Below are positions 17,529 to 26,753 of a DNA stretch of 64,000 nt, in pieces. How positions within the stretch are numbered: position 1 is the stretch's first letter; every line of letters begins with the position of its first letter. Origin of the DNA: Paenibacillus polymyxa M1 (GTDB lineage: Bacteria; Bacillota; Bacilli; Paenibacillales; Paenibacillaceae); contig NC_017542.1 in the NCBI RefSeq assembly GCF_000237325.1, positions 5,636,501 to 5,700,500 of the forward strand, written 5' to 3'. The translations under genes and the position numbers were made by a program. The notes under the pieces are model-generated. The model had not been told where the DNA came from and did not search any database. It worked only from the letters and a program-made list of their open reading frames with translations.

Positions 17529-18656
17529 ATGGCAAATTCAACTTCGCAACCAACAACCAATCCTACAAAAACAGAATCCTGGGCTGTACGTATGAGCGAA
17601 TCCGTGCTTAAACGGAGTCCAGAACGTTATGAGAAATGGGAATATGACCATGGCGTGATTTACAGAGGTCTGGAATGGGTTGGCGAACTGACAGGTGATC
17701 CCAAGTATATGGAATATATAAAAAAACATATGGATCACTTTGTTGACGAAAATGGCGTGATTCAGCGCTATAAAGTAGATGAGTACAATATTGACCACGT
17801 AAATAACGGTAAGCTGCTCTTCACTCTGTATCGTGCCACAGGAGATGAACGCTATAAAAAGGCAGCCTTCCAATTACGCAGTCAGTTGGAAAAACATCCA
17901 CGCACAAGCGAGGGCGCATTCTGGCATAAGCAAATTTATCCGTATCAAATTTGGCTTGACGGCTTGTACATGGGTGCCCCGTTCTATGCTGAATTTATTC
18001 GCGAATTCGGAGATCCATCAGAGTTTGACGATGTGACCCTGCAATTCAAGCTATGCTACAAGCATACGCGTGATCCTGAAACGGGTCTGCTCTATCACGC
18101 TTGGGATGAGAAGCTGGAGCAGCCTTGGTGCAACCCGGAAACAGGCTGTTCCAAAAATTTCTGGGGCCGCTCAATGGGCTGGTTTGTCATGGCACTCGTC
18201 GACGTGCTGGACTACATCCCAGAAGATCATGCAGATCGTCCCGTCTTGATCGATATGCTGAACGAAACACTGGAGGCCTTGCTGAAAGTGCGTGATAAGG
18301 AAAGCGGCGTCTTTTATCAGGTGCTCAATCTGGGCCATGTGAAAGGCAACTATCTGGAAGCATCTGCTTCCTGCATGATTCTATATGCTATTGCCAAAGG
18401 TGTTCGCAAAGGCTATCTGCCAGAGCATTATCGTCAAGAGGCGGAAATCATCCGTAAAGGTATTATTGATGAGTTTATCACGATTACTGAAGAAGGACTT
18501 GTGAATCTGAACAAAACAGTACAAGTAAGCGGTCTGGGAGGTAAGGATCGCCGGGATGGTACCTTCGCTTACTATATCAGTGAGCCGATTATAACTAACG
18601 ATCCCAAAGGTATTGGCGCTTTCATTCAGGCGATGGGAGAAGCGGAGCGCATCTAA
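17529..18656 (+). CDS. GH105 unsaturated rhamnogalacturonyl/galacturonyl hydrolase (YteR-like), 375 aa
   Basis: Cytoplasmic hydrolase that removes the unsaturated uronic acid produced by pectate lyases, acting by hydration of the double bond. No signal peptide. The alpha/alpha-barrel has family motifs QIWLDGLYMGAPFYAEF, LLYHAWDE, FWGRSMGWFVMALVDVLDY and GVFYQVLNLG; the Asp of IWLDGLYMG corresponds to the catalytic Asp of YteR. Length fits the family. GAGGTG lies 8 nt before the ATG. It is the last gene of the pectin module (lyase, symporter, hydrolase), followed by a hairpin terminator. Confidence 0.92.
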   Translation: MANSTSQPTTNPTKTESWAVRMSESVLKRSPERYEKWEYDHGVIYRGLEWVGELTGDPKYMEYIKKHMDHFVDENGVIQRYKVDEYNIDHVNNGKLLFTLYRATGDERYKKAAFQLRSQLEKHPRTSEGAFWHKQIYPYQIWLDGLYMGAPFYAEFIREFGDPSEFDDVTLQFKLCYKHTRDPETGLLYHAWDEKLEQPWCNPETGCSKNFWGRSMGWFVMALVDVLDYIPEDHADRPVLIDMLNETLEALLKVRDKESGVFYQVLNLGHVKGNYLEASASCMILYAIAKGVRKGYLPEHYRQEAEIIRKGIIDEFITITEEGLVNLNKTVQVSGLGGKDRRDGTFAYYISEPIITNDPKGIGAFIQAMGEAERI

Positions 18657-18687
18657 ACGATGCGGACTATATACTCTTAGATAGCAC

Positions 18688-18717
18688 AAAGGACGGTGGC
18701 GATCAGCCCCGTCCTTT
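18688..18717 (+). terminator. Terminator after the pectin module
   Basis: 9-bp arms AAAGGACGG/CCGTCCTTT with a 12-nt loop, followed by a C/T-rich tail. It can serve both converging genes. Confidence 0.7.
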
Positions 18718-18738
18718 CCTCATTTATGCCTATCTTAC

Positions 18739-19686
18739 TTACTTCATAACCTTAAATTCATATCCCTGTTTCTTCAGATATTCTATGATTTGCGGCAATG
18801 CTTTGGCCGTTTCTTCTTTACCATAGGTGTCATGCATGAGTATGATTGCTTTTTCTCGACCTTTGACTGACCTTATAAACTGGTTGATTAGTGCCGGTGC
18901 TTTCTTGGATCTTCCCTCTGCATCCTTCGTTAATACATTCCAGTCCACCTGATGGTAATCCTTTTGACGCAAAACCTTATCCAGAGCAGCCATTCCCTGT
19001 GGATCTCTTCTGTTCCATGTCATGTGGCCCCCAGGGAAGCGGATCATTCTGGTGGAGAATTCTGGCCCCAGAATGCTTTTTAGAACCTGATTGTTCTTCT
19101 CGATCTCCTGCATAACATGATCCGTATTTACTCGTCTGTTCGGATATAAATATTTATAATTATGTGAGTACGTATGGTTTCCTATCGCGTGACCCTCTTT
19201 GACAATTCTTTTGATAAGGTTCCTGGTGTGCTCATTTTCATTGGCTTCTTTACCTACAATAAAAAAGGTTGCCTTGACCTTCTGCTTTTTCAGAATATCT
19301 AATATCTGAGGTGTGACCGTCACGGATGGTCCGTCATCAAAGGATAAGTAGGCCACTTTTTTACCATCAGCTCCATCGGGCATTTGCCCTAGCATTTGCT
19401 GATTTAAATATTTTTCGACAAAGGCACCGTCTTCTACATCGGGATCATTTTTTGGAGAGGCCGCTTTACCCTTTGCCCCTGCGCTGTCTTTAACATTTGA
19501 TGAGCTGGAATCCGTTTTTTTAGCAAGCTCCTGGGTCGGCGCGTGTGGCTTGCTATCCGAAACCTTTATCGCAATAAAAGTAATACAGCCTGCCACAAAT
19601 AATATAATAGCAATCAGTATCAGCCTTCTTCTGTTCCTCTTCAAGCGGTGCTCACTTGTTCTACTATGTGAATAACCCTTTTCCAT
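18739..19686 (-). CDS. Membrane-anchored polysaccharide deacetylase (NodB domain), 315 aa
   Basis: CE4 deacetylase acting outside the membrane on peptidoglycan or another N-acetylated glycan. Order: basic cytoplasmic start, one membrane helix (LILIAIILFVAGCITFIAI), a low-complexity linker, then NodB motifs SFDDGPS (catalytic base and metal Asp), HTYSH (metal His pair), RFPGGH and LMHDT. The ATG at 19686 (MEKGYSH) is chosen because the upstream GTG of the longer frame lies within the GGAGG ribosome binding site. It lies downstream of an O-acyltransferase on the same strand with a structured element between, so both may modify cell wall or exopolysaccharide. Confidence 0.88.
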   Translation of the reverse strand: MEKGYSHSRTSEHRLKRNRRRLILIAIILFVAGCITFIAIKVSDSKPHAPTQELAKKTDSSSSNVKDSAGAKGKAASPKNDPDVEDGAFVEKYLNQQMLGQMPDGADGKKVAYLSFDDGPSVTVTPQILDILKKQKVKATFFIVGKEANENEHTRNLIKRIVKEGHAIGNHTYSHNYKYLYPNRRVNTDHVMQEIEKNNQVLKSILGPEFSTRMIRFPGGHMTWNRRDPQGMAALDKVLRQKDYHQVDWNVLTKDAEGRSKKAPALINQFIRSVKGREKAIILMHDTYGKEETAKALPQIIEYLKKQGYEFKVMK

Positions 19687-19710
19687 TAGATTATGTACCT
19701 CCACACCAAA

Positions 19711-19844
19711 ATAAGAAAAACCACCGGAGCAGGGTGAATGGGCACCTTACAACGAACATTGCAAAACTCTGAGGTTTAGCCAATGAAAGTTTAAGGGTGC
19801 ACTTCAACCAGGGGACGCACAACCTACTCCCGGTGGTTTCTTAT
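19711..19844. repeat. Long nested inverted repeat, possible structured RNA or miniature element
   Basis: Outer arms 19711-19727 and 19830-19844 (ATAAGAAA.CCACCGG), extended inward by AGCAGG/CCTACT; then 19742-19749 with 19791-19800, 19757-19761 with 19781-19785, and 19764-19767 with 19774-19777 nest in order into one rod. On the minus strand the outer 3' arm is followed by TTTTTCTTATTTT, so it could end the acyltransferase transcript or regulate the deacetylase. It does not match a riboswitch that I recognise. Confidence 0.55.
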
Positions 19845-19887
19845 CTTGCATTTGCATAATTTATGAATATCATTGCGGCTCTGCTCA

Positions 19888-21834
19888 TTAAGATTGCTTC
19901 GTTAGGGCCTCAGCCAGCAAAGATGCATAGGCTTTAGCGCCTTTAGGTTTTAAATGTACTCCATCATGCTCAAAATATGAGTTTTTACCAGAACTTGCTG
20001 CATACCAGTCAATCATTGTAATTCGCGGATCTTGGGATGCAGCTTCGGCTAGATGCTTGTTCACAATGCTCTCCCAGGGCCGTGGTACACGGGTATTCAC
20101 AAGTATAATACGCTTCGTATCCTTCAGGCTGGCGAGCAGATCAGATAACTGGTCCTTGGTAAAAGCGCCGTTCGTACCCAGTTCAATAATCACCGTCTTA
20201 CCCAGCTGTCCGTTTTGTCTCAGTTGCTCCAGTACAGCAGGCGCTTCCGTCATTTGACGGCCGATCCGTCCATCCACAACGGCCCCCGGGAAGTATTCCT
20301 CAATGTACGACTGTACATCGAGCATGACAGAGTCTCCAATGGCGGTCACGCTCGAACCATCGCCTGTCATAGACTTAGCCTGTTTGGATGTAGTCGAAGG
20401 TTCCGTCTTCGTCGTAACGCCATCCGCAGTACCAGCCTTGACTGTCGTGTTTTTAGGCGTCTGGGCTTGAGACGGAGCTTTACTGTCCTGGACTCCTTGT
20501 GGCTTGATGGCTGTAGGCTCCTTGGAAGCTACGGACACCGTTCCGTGAAGCGGCGGCATCGCCTTTGCCTTTGCAATTGGCTGCTCATCACTAGATGCTG
20601 CCTGCAACGTTGCGTCAGGAGATACCACGTACAGGTGAACTGTACCCACACCAATACCTATACAAAACATTGCTGTTGCGGTTGTAGAGATCCATCTCCA
20701 CCGCACCTGTCGACGAACCGCTGAACGAATTCCTGCAATCCAGTGCCGGAATCCATCGTGCCGAATCGGTTCCTCGACATATTTAAACGAGAGAGACGCC
20801 AGCAGTATGGTAGCTAGCAATTGTATAACGATACGCATCACATGCACACCATCGGTGTCCACCTGAGGTGTAGTTAGCGTGATAACTGGAAAATGCCATA
20901 GATACAGTCCGTAGGAACGGGCGCCTATCCAGCGTAGCGGCTTGCGTCCAAGCAGGCGACCGAGATGGCTCACTGGGTGTGCCAACGCTGCGACCACAAT
21001 AGCAGTGACCACAGCAATCCCCAGCAAGCCGCCGCGGTACAGAGATGGATCATATTCATTCGAGGCCCACGCCCAGTGGCATAGCAGCAGCAAGCTGATT
21101 GCACCGATGCCATCGAGAAGCAGGCGCGCCTTCGCAGAAGCATGCTCTTTCAGCTTGCCGCTTGGCCATACCAAGGCCAGCGCCGCACCAATCAGTAGAG
21201 CAAAGCCACGTGTATCCGTTCCATAATATACCCGGCTCGGATCGCTTCCCGGTACGTAAATCACGGCCATGAGGAGCGCGGATATTAACGCCAGACAAAT
21301 CACCCATCCGGCCAGTACAATACGCTTGGGCATGTACTTTAGCCCAAGCGCCAGCAGTAAAGGCCACAGGATATAAAACTGCTCCTCCACCGCAAGCGAC
21401 CACAGATGCCCAAGCGGAGAAGGAGGGCCGAAACTTTCAAAATACGAAACCTGATGGAAAATAAACCACCAATTGCTCATATACACCAATGCGGCAGGTA
21501 CATCTCCGCGCAAGGCCGTAAGCCGTGACGGATCGAAAAGCAACGAGCACAGGACAATGACAGCCACAACCGTCAGCATGGCAGGCAGCAACCTTCTGGC
21601 ACGACGCACCCAGAAATCTTTCATTTTAAAACTATGATATGTATCCCACTGACTGACTAGAATATCTGTAATCAGATACCCCGACAAAGTAAAAAAGACG
21701 CCTACACCCAACAAACCACCCGGCAACCAATCCGGATTCAGATGATACACAATGACTGCGATGACCGCCAGTGCTCTTAGTCCATCCAAACCTGGCATAT
21801 AACGACGTTGTGACGACAACCGATTAGACTTCAT
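19888..21834 (-). CDS. OatA-like membrane acyltransferase with SGNH domain, 648 aa
   Basis: Acyltransferase-3 membrane domain (about residues 10-370, RRYMPGLDGLRALAVIAVIVYH and FFTLSGYLITDIL, about ten spans), a Ser/Thr/Lys/Pro linker, then an extracellular SGNH esterase-like domain (VTAIGDSVMLDV, VIIELGTNGAF, YFEHDGVHLKPKGAKAY giving the Asp-His pair). This is the OatA layout for O-acetylation of peptidoglycan or a secreted glycan. The ATG at 21834 is chosen: it has AAGGA upstream, and the longer frame's start (21942) coincides with the predicted transcription start. It probably works on the same surface polymer as the neighbouring deacetylase (inference). Confidence 0.88.
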   Translation of the reverse strand: MKSNRLSSQRRYMPGLDGLRALAVIAVIVYHLNPDWLPGGLLGVGVFFTLSGYLITDILVSQWDTYHSFKMKDFWVRRARRLLPAMLTVVAVIVLCSLLFDPSRLTALRGDVPAALVYMSNWWFIFHQVSYFESFGPPSPLGHLWSLAVEEQFYILWPLLLALGLKYMPKRIVLAGWVICLALISALLMAVIYVPGSDPSRVYYGTDTRGFALLIGAALALVWPSGKLKEHASAKARLLLDGIGAISLLLLCHWAWASNEYDPSLYRGGLLGIAVVTAIVVAALAHPVSHLGRLLGRKPLRWIGARSYGLYLWHFPVITLTTPQVDTDGVHVMRIVIQLLATILLASLSFKYVEEPIRHDGFRHWIAGIRSAVRRQVRWRWISTTATAMFCIGIGVGTVHLYVVSPDATLQAASSDEQPIAKAKAMPPLHGTVSVASKEPTAIKPQGVQDSKAPSQAQTPKNTTVKAGTADGVTTKTEPSTTSKQAKSMTGDGSSVTAIGDSVMLDVQSYIEEYFPGAVVDGRIGRQMTEAPAVLEQLRQNGQLGKTVIIELGTNGAFTKDQLSDLLASLKDTKRIILVNTRVPRPWESIVNKHLAEAASQDPRITMIDWYAASSGKNSYFEHDGVHLKPKGAKAYASLLAEALTKQS

Positions 21835-21944
21835 TTCAGCAGCCGTCCTTCTTGCAAATTCGAACTCTCTGTCTGTTTCAATGCTCTTCTGCCCTTTCCC
21901 TCTCCTGCACATCGTCTGTGCGATGCCCTGTAGCCTTTTCATTC

Positions 21945-21950
21945 ATTATA
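21945..21950 (-). promoter_or_regulatory. -10 element for the acyltransferase gene
   Basis: TATAAT on the minus strand, with no clear -35. An AACTTCA/TGAAGTT inverted repeat (about 21953-21985) lies upstream and could be an operator. Confidence 0.4.
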
Positions 21951-22052
21951 TAAAACTTCATAATCGTAATGATTTCATTGAAGTTAAAATTAATGACAAT
22001 GTTTTTATTATATCATTCCTTTCCACAGTTAGGTAACTGCTGATAGATATAC

Positions 22053-22095
22053 AAAAAAAGGCATCTCTTCCCTTAGGAAGAAAATACCTTTTTTT
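22053..22095 (-). terminator. Terminator after the NSS transporter gene
   Basis: A7-GG...CC-T7 outer stem with an inner CTTCC/GGAAG pairing around a CTTA loop. U-rich on both strands. Confidence 0.8.
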
Positions 22096-22109
22096 AAAAT
22101 TCGTATCTA

Positions 22110-23459
22110 TTAAAATTTGATGATCCCTGAAGTATGAAGGAATACCAACAACATCAGGATCGGTGAAACATAGCGAAGGCCGAACAACCATACACGGAAC
22201 CAAATAGGCTTGAGATTGGCATGCTCGCCAGCAGTTTTCCAGTAGTACCCTGTGAATATAACAATCAGTAAGCCACCGAGTGGCAAGAAGATGTTGGACG
22301 CTGTGAAGTCAACAAAGTCAAAGAAGGATTTGTCGCCCACCTTTAACTCTGGAACCAACCCCATAGATAATGCAGAAGGGACACCCAGCAACAGACACAG
22401 GATCGATACGATGACAACCGAGCGAACCCGGCCCCAACGGAACCGCTCCATAACATAAGCTACGGGTACCTCCAGCAGGGATACCATAGAGCCTAATGCC
22501 GCAACTGCCAGCAATACGAAGAACAAACCACCGAAGAAAGCTCCGAAAGGCATGGCAGAGAATGCAGCCGGTAAAGCAATAAAGACCAATGACGGTCCTT
22601 GGGCAGGGTTAATACCAAAGGAGAAGGTTGTAGGGAAAATGATCATACCTGCGATAAACGCATAAATTAAATCCCCGCCACCAACTGCCAGCATGGCTCC
22701 ACCCAGCGATTGTCGACGATCCACATAAGCACCATATGTGACCATAATCCCCATCCCCAGTGAGAGGGAGAAGAAGGCATGTCCCAAAGCAACCAATGCA
22801 GACTCAATACTCAGCTTAGAAAAGTCGGGATTCAAAAAGAAGGATACACCCGCACCAGAACCTGGCAACATGAGAGCGTTAATCATCAACACGAGCAACA
22901 GGATAACCTTAGCAGGAATCAGAATTTTATTGAACTTTTCAATTCCGTTCGATACCCCTAGGGTAACCACGACTGCTGTAAATGCAAAAACAATTAACAA
23001 CCACACCAACGGTGCATAGCCGGAAGAAAATGAAGCGAACTGGCCAGCAAAATCATTATTAGAAAACAGACTTCCGCTAAATGCCTCTACAGCATAATGC
23101 AGTGTCCATCCTCCTACAATGGCATAGAACGACAAAATAACAAACGGCACGATAACAAACATAATGCTCATCTTGCCCCAAATTGGATGTCCGCCTACTT
23201 TCACCATTGCAGAGGCAGCACTTCCTCGACCTGCACGGCCAAGCGCAAGCTCTGCTAAAAGCACAGGCAAACCAACAAGCAACAAGCAGACAATAAACAA
23301 CAAGAAAAATGCAGCTCCGCCATATTGTCCGGTAATATACGGAAATTTCCAGATGTTACCTAGTCCTGCCGCACTCCCGATCGCTGCCAAAATGAATCCA
23401 GCCGACGAGAAGCGTTCATTCTTATCAGACAGGTTATTCTTCCCCTTGCCCAAATTCAT
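22110..23459 (-). CDS. Neurotransmitter:sodium symporter (NSS/SNF) family transporter, 449 aa
   Basis: Sodium-driven amino-acid transporter of the LeuT fold. The TM1 sodium/substrate site GSAAGLGNIWKFPYITGQYGGAAF is intact, and about 11-12 spans are predicted, the usual number for bacterial NSS proteins. The ATG at 23459 has GAGGGGG 5 nt upstream; the longer ORF start (23558) is rejected because it precedes the predicted transcription start. The promoter carries an unusual 10-bp inverted repeat around its -10. The substrate (amino acid or related amine) is not determinable. Confidence 0.9.
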   Translation of the reverse strand: MNLGKGKNNLSDKNERFSSAGFILAAIGSAAGLGNIWKFPYITGQYGGAAFFLLFIVCLLLVGLPVLLAELALGRAGRGSAASAMVKVGGHPIWGKMSIMFVIVPFVILSFYAIVGGWTLHYAVEAFSGSLFSNNDFAGQFASFSSGYAPLVWLLIVFAFTAVVVTLGVSNGIEKFNKILIPAKVILLLVLMINALMLPGSGAGVSFFLNPDFSKLSIESALVALGHAFFSLSLGMGIMVTYGAYVDRRQSLGGAMLAVGGGDLIYAFIAGMIIFPTTFSFGINPAQGPSLVFIALPAAFSAMPFGAFFGGLFFVLLAVAALGSMVSLLEVPVAYVMERFRWGRVRSVVIVSILCLLLGVPSALSMGLVPELKVGDKSFFDFVDFTASNIFLPLGGLLIVIFTGYYWKTAGEHANLKPIWFRVWLFGLRYVSPILMLLVFLHTSGIIKF

Positions 23460-23478
23460 GGTATCCCCCTCATTCTCT

Positions 23479-23554
23479 CTACTTACGCATAAACTTGAGC
23501 ATGCGTACATAAATAATTTTTTCTCATTATAGCGTAAGTAGGATGTAAGGTCAT
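23479..23554 (-). promoter_or_regulatory. NSS transporter promoter flanked by a 10-bp inverted repeat
   Basis: Minus strand: ATGACC (23554-23549), 17-bp spacer, TATAAT (23531-23526). Perfect inverted arms CTACTTACGC (23479-23488) and GCGTAAGTAG (23532-23541) lie one in the spacer and one about 40 bp downstream, suggesting paired operator half-sites. Confidence 0.5.
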
Positions 23555-23621
23555 GCATAATTTTTCACTATTACCGGATTTATTTTCATAATGTTCGGTA
23601 TCTACACAATACAACAAAAAA

Positions 23622-26174
23622 CTACATTTTTTCTTCAGTATCCTTCTTAATAATGGTCTCTCCCATACGATTGGATACTTTTTGGTAAATATACGAAATG
23701 GCCAGCAATACAACCCCAAAAGAGAAATAGGCTACAATAGTACTTCCTGACGTTAACAAATGTAGATCGTACCAAAGCAGCTTACCTGTCGATAGCAGGG
23801 TCAAACCCAATCCAAATCGGCGGATGTAGACCACTCGTTTGAGGAAGCCGTATACAATATACAAAATAGCCAGCAGCAGATACACCAGACTGAACACAAG
23901 ACCTGCGTCTCCCAGACGGAACTGAACTCCGAGAAAAGCGGTAATGATACCCAACAAATATACTCCCATAATGACCGGATACAGCTCATTACTTCTATAC
24001 TGTCGAGTCATCAGTGCGTTTAAGAAGTCCCTGCTGCTGAAGAATACCAGTACATTAAAGGCTGCCAGTACAATTAACGCCACGTAATCAGCAGCCGTAT
24101 TCTGCGCGTAATCCTCATGCAAGGTTGGAATCGCTACGGTAACCACCAATGCCAGCGCGTAGCCTATGATGTACAATGCCAAGCTATAGTATTTAATCAC
24201 CCGATCGTACAACAGCCTCACTTTAGGCAGGAAATAAGCTAACACCAGGGATACGCAGGTAAACAACAATACCTTGTACAAGGTGTAATGTGCAAACTCA
24301 TCGGATACGACGATGTTATACCAATGACCAGCTTCATACAAAAGATAGAGGTACACGTTCACCAAAGCTACATATTTAAATCCTTGCATGATATGCATTT
24401 CGTACAAGCGATTGTTTTTGAAAGCATTCGGACGGCTAAATTCAATCGCATAAAAGACAGTAACGATCAACATTCCCAATGTAATGAGCGTATATTTGAG
24501 CCCAAAATAATCCGTCTCAAAGCCTGATAACAGATATATAGGAAAATCGATGAAAAAGAATGCGCCCAGACACAGTCCTAGAATGCCCCAGCCTGCACGC
24601 TCTAATTCCTTCAAGCGATAGCGATGTCCATATAATGTGAGGAGCACTGCCTCGATTAACCAGCCCATGGACAACCATCTGACTCCAAACTGGAACGGAA
24701 TCATGAGAATGGCAAAGGTCAATGATGTCGCATAAAATAGTATTTTGGTTTGTTTCTCCTTTGGAATATATCGACGAACCCATTGGCCCAAGCCCCCATA
24801 CACCAAGCAAAAGACGAGTGCCAGCAATCCTTTGTAATCATCCAGGCCTGCATCACCGAACAGAGAATACAGAACGGAACAGCTCACGACTGTATTCAGA
24901 GCCAACAGGGAGAAATCCAGCCATGATAGTTTTGTTTTGAATCGGAACGGCACCCACAGTGTCATCCCGAGATACATTGCAAATGTAATGATTGCATACA
25001 GCATGCTGGCTATGGTGCTGTCTGATAACCACGTGAGTACAACCATTAATGGGGTATTGAGTAGAAAGCTGATATATTGCACGATGACCCACCGTTTGCG
25101 GAAGGATACGAGCAGGATCAACAGGTTCAGCAGGAATAGATAACCCATCGCAATATACACGGCGTTTCCTTCCAACCCGTTTGCAGCCATATAGGAAAAC
25201 AACGGGAGATATCCTCCTACTAAACCGAAGGAACATATCGTTCGAGACTCATATCTTAATGACAACAGCACAGCGGTCACCGTAACTAGAACGGACAAGC
25301 CTATGCCTGTATACATTCCTATGATTTCTAGCAAAAAGTAGCTATAAAATATGGACCCGTACAGTACAGAAATACCGCCGCCCAAAATACCGAGAGCAAA
25401 GGTCTGCTTCTGCTTGCGATACAACCACTCGCCGCCGCCCAGCATTAGCGCTCCTAGCAAAAAGAAGGCAACGCCCTTCATATTTCCTGTAAACCAGTTT
25501 GAGTATGAGTATTTAAAAGCGGCTCCCACACCCAAGATAATGAGCAAAATCCCTAGCTTGTTAATCCAGTTCAATCCCAGCATCATTTCAAACTGATTCT
25601 GCTTCATACGCTTCTGCATCGTTTCTTCGCTGATCTCTTCTTCCCCGAGTTGATGGAGCTCGTGTGCCGTCTGATGAAGCAATTTGCGCTCTGCCTCCTG
25701 AAACCGCCTGCGTTGCTCCATGATCCGTTCACGAATCTCCTCTGAGAATAGTCTCAGTCTAGCGACGATCTCGTCCTGATCCTCTTTAAGCTCATGAGTG
25801 GTTTGCTGAATAAGCTGGTCCACCCGGTTTTTAGCCCCATACTCAATGGATGTCAGCCGATTTTCCCCTTCTGCGGTTCTGGAAGCAAAATAGGTCTCCA
25901 GCTTTTCCCGCGAAATGCGAATCATATTCGCCTTTTCGCTCAGCATTTGCTCTGTCAGCGCAGTACGCAGCTTTCCATTTTCCTGCTCAATATGTCGTAC
26001 CCGCTCTTCCAAATGAATGCAGCGAGCCTGATAATCCTCGAACTTTTTTTGTAGCACCTCATTCTCCAGAATGATATCTGAAGCTTCGTAATCTGCAATT
26101 AATGTTTGATACTCCTTGAGCAGCTTATTCTGTTCTTGGCGGATCGTATGTAAACGATCTTTAAAATCCTCCAT
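23622..26174 (-). CDS. DUF2339 polytopic membrane protein with N-terminal coiled coil, 850 aa
   Basis: Large membrane protein of unknown function. The first about 200 residues are a charged coiled coil (RQEQNKLLKEYQTLIADYE...), followed from about 205 (GLNWINKLGILLIILGVGAAFKY, the DUF2339 opening) by some 25 membrane segments to the C-terminus. The second ATG (26174) is chosen because GGAGGAG lies 5 nt upstream and the first ATG overlaps that site. It is a single gene with a TATAAT -10 at 26240-26235. No catalytic motif is seen. Confidence 0.85.
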   Translation of the reverse strand: MEDFKDRLHTIRQEQNKLLKEYQTLIADYEASDIILENEVLQKKFEDYQARCIHLEERVRHIEQENGKLRTALTEQMLSEKANMIRISREKLETYFASRTAEGENRLTSIEYGAKNRVDQLIQQTTHELKEDQDEIVARLRLFSEEIRERIMEQRRRFQEAERKLLHQTAHELHQLGEEEISEETMQKRMKQNQFEMMLGLNWINKLGILLIILGVGAAFKYSYSNWFTGNMKGVAFFLLGALMLGGGEWLYRKQKQTFALGILGGGISVLYGSIFYSYFLLEIIGMYTGIGLSVLVTVTAVLLSLRYESRTICSFGLVGGYLPLFSYMAANGLEGNAVYIAMGYLFLLNLLILLVSFRKRWVIVQYISFLLNTPLMVVLTWLSDSTIASMLYAIITFAMYLGMTLWVPFRFKTKLSWLDFSLLALNTVVSCSVLYSLFGDAGLDDYKGLLALVFCLVYGGLGQWVRRYIPKEKQTKILFYATSLTFAILMIPFQFGVRWLSMGWLIEAVLLTLYGHRYRLKELERAGWGILGLCLGAFFFIDFPIYLLSGFETDYFGLKYTLITLGMLIVTVFYAIEFSRPNAFKNNRLYEMHIMQGFKYVALVNVYLYLLYEAGHWYNIVVSDEFAHYTLYKVLLFTCVSLVLAYFLPKVRLLYDRVIKYYSLALYIIGYALALVVTVAIPTLHEDYAQNTAADYVALIVLAAFNVLVFFSSRDFLNALMTRQYRSNELYPVIMGVYLLGIITAFLGVQFRLGDAGLVFSLVYLLLAILYIVYGFLKRVVYIRRFGLGLTLLSTGKLLWYDLHLLTSGSTIVAYFSFGVVLLAISYIYQKVSNRMGETIIKKDTEEKM

Positions 26175-26457
26175 GTTCTCCTCCATCGCTGTTCGTTTTG
26201 GTAATCAATACATTTTACATGAAATTAAAATAGCATTATAGAGACTATAGCCCATTTTGGACGCTGAATTGAGGCTATTACTTAAATATTCTTCCAGTTT
26301 CATCATCGCAGATGAAGCAGAATAGATATACATAAGAAATAAAGCCTACCTTTCCTCTTCGCAAACATGAAATCCGAATTATTTACACTGTGTATTTATT
26401 TTTATTGGAAAGATCATGTTGAAAAACGGAAGTAATCCAATGTACAGACTCACGCCC

Positions 26458-26486
26458 TTGATTAACTTGCCAAAAATCCGTATACT
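26458..26486 (+). promoter_or_regulatory. Promoter of the T-box leader
   Basis: TTGATT (26458-26463), 17-bp spacer, TATACT (26481-26486), giving a start near 26493. Between 26241 and 26457 I see nothing else. Confidence 0.7.
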
Positions 26487-26492
26487 AACAAA

Positions 26493-26722
26493 AAAGCAAA
26501 CGACATTATGCCTATGAAGAGCATCCAACTCGGAGGCGTTTACGCCAAGGATTATACGTTAGTGTACGATATGGCGATATGTTCCTAAGTAAACCGGACC
26601 CGCCCGTTAAAGCGGAGCAAAGTGGATTGGAGAGTCATGACATCAGTCATGCTGTCCGGTCAATTTGGGTGGCACCGCGAGATCAAAGCGCTCCTCGTCC
26701 CATGTGGATGAGGGCGCTTTTT
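26493..26722 (+). ncRNA. T-box leader (serine-responsive by context)
   Basis: The hallmark T-box sequence TGGGTGGCACCGCG is at 26666-26679; its UGGN bulge pairs with the uncharged tRNA acceptor end. It is followed by a terminator with arms AAAGCGCTCCTC and GAGGGCGCTTT (26685-26720) and a T run, 32 bp before the seryl-tRNA synthetase start. Upstream (about 26510-26640) is the stem I region; I could not place the specifier codon with certainty. The role is transcription antitermination when tRNA-Ser is uncharged. Confidence 0.92.
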
Positions 26723-26753
26723 GTATTTTTATCCGAAGAAGGAGTGCGGTGTC

